A stretch of 64,000 nucleotides of DNA from Klenkia brasiliensis (lineage in GTDB: Bacteria > Actinomycetota > Actinomycetes > Mycobacteriales > Geodermatophilaceae): NCBI RefSeq assembly GCF_900100695.1, contig NZ_FNCF01000002.1, forward strand, positions 558,001 to 622,000. Direction: 5' to 3'. A model generated the notes under the pieces. The model made no database searches. It had not been told where the DNA came from and was given only the letters and a program-made list of their open reading frames with translations. Position 1 is the stretch's first letter. Each line of letters starts with the position of its first letter. The position numbers and the translations under genes are program-made. Below are positions 59,735 to 64,000 of the stretch, in pieces.

Positions 59735-60358
59735 ATGGCCGCCCGGAACCGCCGACCGCTGCTGCGCGCCACGCTGGGCGCCCACCTCGCCGGCGAGGTC
59801 GACCCAGTCGCCACCACCGAGGCCGCCCGCGGGGTCGCCTACGCCCTGGTCGACCGGGCACGGGGCACCGACGACCCCGAGGTGACCCGCCGGCTGGTCC
59901 GGCTGGCCGACGACCAGGGCCTGGACGAGCTGGCCGAGCTGTGGGCCGACGCCCCGGCGGTCTCGCTGCCCGGCGCGCTCTGGCGGCTCTACCTGCTGCG
60001 CGCCTGGGTGCAGCGGGACCCGGTGTCGGCCGCCCGCCAGTTCGGGGCCGGCCAGGGCCGGGTGCTGCCCCGCGAGGTCGTCGCCGGCCTCGCCGACCCG
60101 CCGGGCCCCGAGGGTGTCCGCGACCTGGCCGACGCCGTGCTCACCGGCGTGTTCGAGGGTGACCTGGACGTCGCCCTGGACCGGGCGGCCGCGTTCTGCT
60201 GGGTCGTCGCGGGTGGCCGCGCGGTGCAGGCCGACGACCTCGACGACACCGACCCCGACGCCGCCGACCGGGTCACCCGGGGCGGGCACGCGCTGGCCCG
60301 CACCGCCGACCAGCTGGCCGCCGCGGCCCGGCGCTGGCGGGCGGGCACCCTCACCTGA
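59735..60358 (+). CDS. Hypothetical helical protein
   Basis: A 207-residue soluble, helix-rich protein (starts MAARNRRPLLRATLGAHLAG). The central part includes LWRLYLLRAWVQRDPVSAARQF and FEGDLDVALDRAAAFCWVVAGG. It resembles an uncharacterised family kept near gpm in actinobacteria. No catalytic motif is seen. ATG 59735 follows GAGAGGA, and a TACAAC element about 50 bases upstream may be its -10. Confidence 0.8.
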   Translation: MAARNRRPLLRATLGAHLAGEVDPVATTEAARGVAYALVDRARGTDDPEVTRRLVRLADDQGLDELAELWADAPAVSLPGALWRLYLLRAWVQRDPVSAARQFGAGQGRVLPREVVAGLADPPGPEGVRDLADAVLTGVFEGDLDVALDRAAAFCWVVAGGRAVQADDLDDTDPDAADRVTRGGHALARTADQLAAAARRWRAGTLT

Positions 60359-60373
60359 TCCCCGGCGCACGCC

Positions 60374-60379
60374 TACCGT
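60374..60379 (+). promoter_or_regulatory. TACCGT -10 element (leaderless)
   Basis: TACCGT ends eight bases before ATG 60388. Confidence 0.5.
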
Positions 60380-60387
60380 CGACGGCG

Positions 60388-60687
60388 ATGGCCGACGAGA
60401 CGGAGCTGCGCAGCCGCACCCGGGCGCTCACCGGGGTGGTGGGGGCGACCGCGCTGGTCTACCCGCTGCTGGTCTGCGCGGTGCAGGTGGCGCTGGCCCA
60501 GTTCCTCACCGACGACCCCGGGGCGGCGGTGGGCTGGGGGGTCGCGGGGACGGCGCTGTGCGTGGCCGTGGTCGCGGTGATCCGCTGGAGCACCGGACGC
60601 CGGGTGCGCAGCCCGTGGCTGCTGGCCGGCCTGGTGCCGCCGGTGCTGTTCGAGGCCTGGCTGCTCTGGCCCCTGCTGACCGGGTGA
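60388..60687 (+). CDS. Small membrane protein
   Basis: A 99-residue protein with three hydrophobic helices ([56 protein letters not shown]). Family unknown. It stands directly before gpmA with its own predicted promoter. Confidence 0.72.
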   Translation: MADETELRSRTRALTGVVGATALVYPLLVCAVQVALAQFLTDDPGAAVGWGVAGTALCVAVVAVIRWSTGRRVRSPWLLAGLVPPVLFEAWLLWPLLTG

Positions 60688-60696
60688 GCCGTCGGG

Positions 60697-60702
60697 CAGG
60701 AT
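60697..60702 (+). promoter_or_regulatory. CAGGAT -10 element of gpmA (leaderless)
   Basis: CAGGAT ends seven bases before GTG 60710. It excludes ATG 60701 as a start, because that codon would overlap the -10. Confidence 0.5.
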
Positions 60703-60709
60703 GGGCGCC

Positions 60710-61459
60710 GTGACCGGAACTCTGGTGCTCCTCCGCCACGGCGAGAGCGAGTGGAACAAGGCCAACCTCTTCACCGGCTGGGTGGACGTCGCCCTCTCCG
60801 AGAAGGGCCGCGCGGAGGCCACCCGGGGCGGTGAGCTGCTCAAGGGCGAGGGCCTGCTGCCCGACGTGCTGCACACCTCGCTGCTCAAGCGCGCGATCAC
60901 CACCGCCGAGCTGGCCCTGGCCGCGGCCGACCGGCAGTGGATCCCGGTGACCCGCTCCTGGCGGCTCAACGAGCGGCACTACGGCGCCCTGCAGGGCAAG
61001 GACAAGGCCGCCACCCTCGCCGAGTACGGCGAGGAGCAGTTCATGACCTGGCGGCGCAGCTACGCCACCCCGCCGCCGCCGATCGACCCCTCCGACGAGT
61101 ACAGCCAGGACGCCGACCCCCGCTACGCGTTCCTGCCCCCGGAGGCGCGGCCGGCCACCGAGTGCCTGGCCGACGTCGTCGTCCGGATGCTGCCCTACTG
61201 GTACGACGCGGTCGTGCCGGACCTGCGGGCCGGGAAGACGGTCCTGGTCACCGCGCACGGCAACAGCCTGCGGGCGCTGGTGAAGCACCTGGACGGCATG
61301 GGTGACGACGAGGTGGTGGGCCTGAACATCCCCACCGGCGTCCCGCTGCGCTACGACCTCGACGACGACCTGCGCCCGACCAACCCCGGTGGCACCTACC
61401 TCGACCCCGAGGCCGCCGCCGAGGCGATCAAGGCAGTGGCCGCCCAGGGCACGAAGTAG
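60710..61459 (+). CDS. gpmA: Phosphoglycerate mutase GpmA (2,3-BPG-dependent)
   Basis: A 249-residue glycolytic enzyme that interconverts 3- and 2-phosphoglycerate. The phosphohistidine motif is [10 protein letters not shown] (His10), followed by [29 protein letters not shown] and [14 protein letters not shown] with the second catalytic histidine. GTG 60710 gives [11 protein letters not shown], the usual length. It is convergent with phoU. Confidence 0.97.
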   Translation: MTGTLVLLRHGESEWNKANLFTGWVDVALSEKGRAEATRGGELLKGEGLLPDVLHTSLLKRAITTAELALAAADRQWIPVTRSWRLNERHYGALQGKDKAATLAEYGEEQFMTWRRSYATPPPPIDPSDEYSQDADPRYAFLPPEARPATECLADVVVRMLPYWYDAVVPDLRAGKTVLVTAHGNSLRALVKHLDGMGDDEVVGLNIPTGVPLRYDLDDDLRPTNPGGTYLDPEAAAEAIKAVAAQGTK

Positions 61460-61463
61460 CACC

Positions 61464-61508
61464 CACGACGAAGGGCCCCGGGACGACGTCCCGGGGCCCT
61501 TCGTCGTG
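61464..61508. terminator. Bidirectional terminator between gpmA and phoU
   Basis: Two exactly complementary 22-base arms (61464-61485 and 61487-61508) flank one base. The inner bases would open to a loop, leaving a stem of about 19 pairs. It ends at the phoU stop. Confidence 0.9.
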
Positions 61509-61513
61509 CGGGC

Positions 61514-62179
61514 TCAGCTGGCGGCGGCGGCCATGGGCAGCGGGCGCTCACCGGTGACCAGGTAGACCACCCGGCGGGCGACGCTGACGGCGTGGTCGGC
61601 GAAGCGCTCGTAGTAGCGGCCCAGCAGCGTGATGTCGATGGCCGACTGGATGCCGTGCGGCCAGGTGTCGTCGAGCAGCTCGCGGAACAGCTGCTGGTGG
61701 CTGCGGTCCATCAGGTCGTCGTCGGCCTCGAGGCGCACCGCGGCCTCGATGTCGCGCTTGGCGATGATGGTGCCGGCCTGGGCGACCAGGCTCTCGGCGG
61801 TGTGCCCCATGTCGAGGAAGACCGGGCGGACCTCCTGCGGCACCGCGTGGTCGGGGAAGCGCATCCGCGCGACCTTGGCGATGTGCTGGGCCAGGTCGCC
61901 CATCCGCTCGAGGTCCTGCACGGTGGCCATCGCGGTGGTGACCGAGCGCAGGTCGGTCGCGACCGGCGCCTGCCGGGCCAGCAGCGTGAAGCAGCGGTCG
62001 TCGACGTTCTCGCGCACCGCGTCGATGTGCGCGTCGCCGGCGATGACCAGGTCGGCCAGGGCCACGTCGGCGTCCAGCAGGGCGGTGGTGGCCTTGCTCA
62101 TCGCCGAGCCCACCGAGTTGGTCATCTCGACCAGGCACGTGGTGATGTCGTCGAGCTCTTCGCGGTAGGTGTCCCGCAT
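61514..62179 (-). CDS. phoU: Phosphate signalling protein PhoU
   Basis: A 221-residue protein of two similar three-helix bundles, each with the metal-binding E(D)xxxD pattern (DRCFTLLARQAPVATDLRSV, then DDLMDRSHQQLFRELL). PhoU links PstSCAB activity to the kinase SenX3/PhoR and holds the Pho response off when phosphate is ample. ATG 62179 follows GGAGGGGA. It is divergent from senX3 and shares the PHO-type repeats there. Confidence 0.97.
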   Translation of the reverse strand: MRDTYREELDDITTCLVEMTNSVGSAMSKATTALLDADVALADLVIAGDAHIDAVRENVDDRCFTLLARQAPVATDLRSVTTAMATVQDLERMGDLAQHIAKVARMRFPDHAVPQEVRPVFLDMGHTAESLVAQAGTIIAKRDIEAAVRLEADDDLMDRSHQQLFRELLDDTWPHGIQSAIDITLLGRYYERFADHAVSVARRVVYLVTGERPLPMAAAAS

Positions 62180-62314
62180 GGTCCCCTCCAGTGCGTCCGC
62201 CGGGCACAGCCGGGGGCAGTCGTCGACGGGGCGCGGCGCGGGCCAGGTGGCTGCGGCTCGGCGGCCCCGCCTGCGAGTTTAGGGACCGGCGGAGTTCCGT
62301 GGTGGGGCCAGCAG

Positions 62315-62342
62315 GTGAACGCCGGGGCACCGGGCCGTGAAC
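62315..62342. promoter_or_regulatory. PHO-type repeats between phoU and senX3
   Basis: GTGAAC occurs at 62315-62320 and 62337-62342, exactly 22 bases apart, two 11-base repeat units. On the reverse strand the array reads GTTCACGGCCC, GGTGCCCCGGC, GTTCACCTGCT, with a degenerate middle unit. This resembles the pstS PHO box and suggests control of phoU and senX3-regX3 by RegX3. Confidence 0.7.
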
Positions 62343-62402
62343 ACTCCCTCACCCGGGGGGTGATCCGGCCGTCGCCGGGCAGGAACGGGGCCCGGATCGG
62401 CC

Positions 62403-62408
62403 TAGCAT
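62403..62408 (+). promoter_or_regulatory. TAGCAT -10 element of senX3 (leaderless)
   Basis: TAGCAT ends seven bases before GTG 62416. Confidence 0.6.
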
Positions 62409-62415
62409 CGCCATC

Positions 62416-63687
62416 GTGCACCCGCTGCTGTGGCTGGCGCTCGGTCTCCTCGTGGGCGGGGCGACCGTCGCCCTGATCGCCCGGGCCCGTCGTCGGGCCA
62501 CCGACCCGGACACCTACGAGGACCCGCCGGACTACCTGCCCGGCAGCCCCCCGCCGGTGGACGACGAGACCGTGCTGGCCCGCCGGCTGCTGGACCTGAT
62601 GGACCCGGCCGTCGTGCTGCTGGACCTCTACGACTCCGTGCTGCTGGCCAACCCCTCGGCGCGGGCGCTGGGCATCGTGCGGGGCACCCGGCTGCTGGTG
62701 CCCGGCCTGGTGGCGGTGGCCCACGAGGTGCGCCGGCACGGCAGCCGCCGCGCCGACGTGCAGCTGCCCGGTGACCTGGTGGGCTCCGGTCCCCGGTTGG
62801 TGGGCGTGCACGGCGTGCGGCTGGACAGCGGGCCGGCGCTGGAGCGCGGTCCGGTCGCGCTGGTGCTGCAGGACGTCACCGAGGCCCGCCGGGTGGAGGC
62901 GGTGCGGCGGGACTTCGTCGCCAACGTGGGCCACGAGCTGAAGACGCCGGTCGGGGCGCTGGCGCTGCTGGCCGAGGCCACCCAGGGTGCGGCCGACGAC
63001 CCCGAGACCGTGCAGCGCTTCGCCGCCCGGATGACCCACGAGGCCGACCGGCTGTCCCGGCTGGTGCGCGAGCTGATCGACCTGTCCCGGCTGCAGGGCG
63101 CCGAGCCGATGCCCGAGCTGGCCCCGGTCGAGGTCAGCGCCGTGGTGGCCGAGGCGGTCGACCGCACCCGGCTGGCGGCGGTGGCCAAGGGCATCGAGCT
63201 GGCCGTGGGGGAGCAGCCCGACCTCGTCGTCCTGGGCGTGGAGGCGCAGTTGAGCACCGCGGTGACCAACCTGCTGGCCAACGCCGTCGCCTACTCCCCG
63301 GAGGGCACGCGCATCGCGGTCGGCACCCGCGCGCGGTCGGGCTTCGCCGAGATCGCCGTCACCGACTCCGGCATCGGCATCCCGCGGGCCGACCGCGCGC
63401 GGGTGTTCGAGCGCTTCTACCGGGTGGACCAGTCCCGGGCCAGCACCACCGGGGGCACCGGGCTGGGGCTGGCCATCGTCAAGCACGTGGCCACCAACCA
63501 CGGCGGGTCGGTGAGCGTGTGGAGCGAGGAGGGCCTGGGGTCGACCTTCACCCTGCGCGTCCCGCTGGCCCCCGCCCCGGCCGAGCCCGCCGAGGCACCC
63601 ACCGACCCCGCGGGGATCACCCGCGACCGCGTCGACGCGCTCCGCGCCGCCGTCACCGAGGTAGACATGCAGAGAGGACGGACATGA
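62416..63687 (+). CDS. senX3: Sensor histidine kinase SenX3 (PhoR-type)
   Basis: A 423-residue kinase for phosphate-starvation sensing. One membrane helix (about 4-22) is followed by a Pro-rich linker, a PAS domain (about 58-155), the H-box NVGHELKTPVGAL with His173, and an ATPase domain (NLLANAVAYS, DSGIGIP, GGTGLGLAI). With no outer domain, it takes its input from the membrane or from PhoU/Pst. GTG 62416 fits the leaderless promoter. Its stop overlaps the regX3 start (ATGA). Confidence 0.96.
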   Translation: MHPLLWLALGLLVGGATVALIARARRRATDPDTYEDPPDYLPGSPPPVDDETVLARRLLDLMDPAVVLLDLYDSVLLANPSARALGIVRGTRLLVPGLVAVAHEVRRHGSRRADVQLPGDLVGSGPRLVGVHGVRLDSGPALERGPVALVLQDVTEARRVEAVRRDFVANVGHELKTPVGALALLAEATQGAADDPETVQRFAARMTHEADRLSRLVRELIDLSRLQGAEPMPELAPVEVSAVVAEAVDRTRLAAVAKGIELAVGEQPDLVVLGVEAQLSTAVTNLLANAVAYSPEGTRIAVGTRARSGFAEIAVTDSGIGIPRADRARVFERFYRVDQSRASTTGGTGLGLAIVKHVATNHGGSVSVWSEEGLGSTFTLRVPLAPAPAEPAEAPTDPAGITRDRVDALRAAVTEVDMQRGRT

Positions 63688-64000
63688 CCCGAGTGCTGGT
63701 GGTGGAGGACGAGGAGTCCTTCTCCGACGCGCTGTCCTACATGCTGCGCCGCGAGGGCTACGAGGCCGTCGTCGCCGGCAACGGGATCGACGCCCTGGCC
63801 GAGTTCGACCGGGGCGGCGCGGACATCGTGCTGCTGGACCTGATGCTGCCGGGCCTGTCGGGCACCGAGGTCTGCCGGACGCTGCGCTCCCGCAGCGCGG
63901 TGCCGATCATCATGCTCACCGCGAAGGACACCGAGATCGACAAGGTCGTCGGTCTGGAGCTCGGCGCCGACGACTACGTGACCAAGCCCTACTCCGCCCG
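63684..64000 (+). CDS. regX3: Response regulator RegX3 (5' part)
   Basis: The first 105 residues form a receiver domain with the acidic pair Glu8-Asp9, phosphate acceptor Asp52 in IVLLDLMLPGLSG, and the conserved lysine in GADDYVTKPYSA. The PhoB-type winged helix lies beyond the window edge. It should be phosphorylated by SenX3 and bind the PHO boxes before pstS and phoU. ATG 63684 overlaps the senX3 stop. Confidence 0.95.
   Translation, partial: MTRVLVVEDEESFSDALSYMLRREGYEAVVAGNGIDALAEFDRGGADIVLLDLMLPGLSGTEVCRTLRSRSAVPIIMLTAKDTEIDKVVGLELGADDYVTKPYSA

Noticed and set aside
1-64000. Defence island, prophage, biosynthetic cluster, rRNA or tRNA genes
   Set aside because: I looked for integrases, transposases, restriction enzymes, CRISPR repeats, large synthases and tRNA-like folds and saw none.

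Overview
The window is about 74% G+C with dense genes, very high third-position GC, many GTG starts and four-base start/stop overlaps. Mycothiol genes (mshA, mshD), GlnR, SenX3-RegX3, an RsiG-type anti-sigma factor and many apparently leaderless mRNAs place it in a chromosome of an Actinomycetota member. My best guess is Geodermatophilaceae or a near relative, inferred from gene content only. I see no phage, plasmid, transposase, CRISPR array, rRNA or tRNA.

Layout. 1-10 kb: a partial acyl-CoA dehydrogenase with a haloacetate-dehalogenase-like hydrolase, a MarR/drug-exporter operon behind a triple operator, the helicase HrpA, and a CynX/NimT-type transporter. 10-14 kb: a three-subunit molybdenum hydroxylase (form II CoxL-like). 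13.9-18 kb: sulfate activation (cysD, cysN, cysQ) with a small opposite-strand membrane gene wedged between cysD and cysN. 18-25 kb: a PhoPR-like two-component system, a siderophore-interacting protein, small stress-type proteins, a 14-residue-repeat coiled coil and a degenerate LCP/LytR_C protein. 25.5-31.5 kb: the phosphate transporter pstSCAB behind a PHO box, then mshD and glnR. 31.5-36.2 kb: a hydrolase, membrane protein, LmeA-like lipoprotein-type protein and thioredoxin, then a cysteine-rich leader peptide with a predicted attenuator ahead of DUF4395, a CysA-type sulfurtransferase and DUF1416. 36.2-49 kb: a TetR/epimerase pair with clear operators, a nitrobindin-like protein, DUF885, an aminotransferase IV, a zinc-ribbon relic, a cyclase-like protein, Fur, YgfZ, BKACE, RsiG and asparaginase. 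49-64 kb: an XRE regulator, an HbhA-like protein, DUF2516, PspC, two methyltransferase-fold proteins, murB, SDR, mshA, YbjN, a second exporter, an ArsR/AHSA1/DinB operon, gpmA, phoU, senX3 and the start of regX3.

The order of 25-44 kb resembles Mycobacterium tuberculosis Rv0811-Rv0821, and 49-64 kb resembles Rv0474-Rv0491 (recalled synteny, not computed). Two themes join the window. One is phosphate control: PHO-type repeats lie before pstS and between phoU and senX3-regX3, the pair expected to act on them. The other is sulfur and thiol metabolism: sulfate activation, mycothiol synthesis, and a sulfurtransferase operon apparently governed by a cysteine-sensing leader peptide.

At least 13 genes carry a TANNNT-like -10 box six to eight bases before the start codon, the signature of leaderless transcripts. 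I used it to choose several starts. No single wholly new system stands out. The best leads are the cysteine attenuator, the complete two-motif RsiG, the divergent PHO box, the triple operators, the zinc-ribbon gene without a usable start, and the LCP protein without catalytic arginines.
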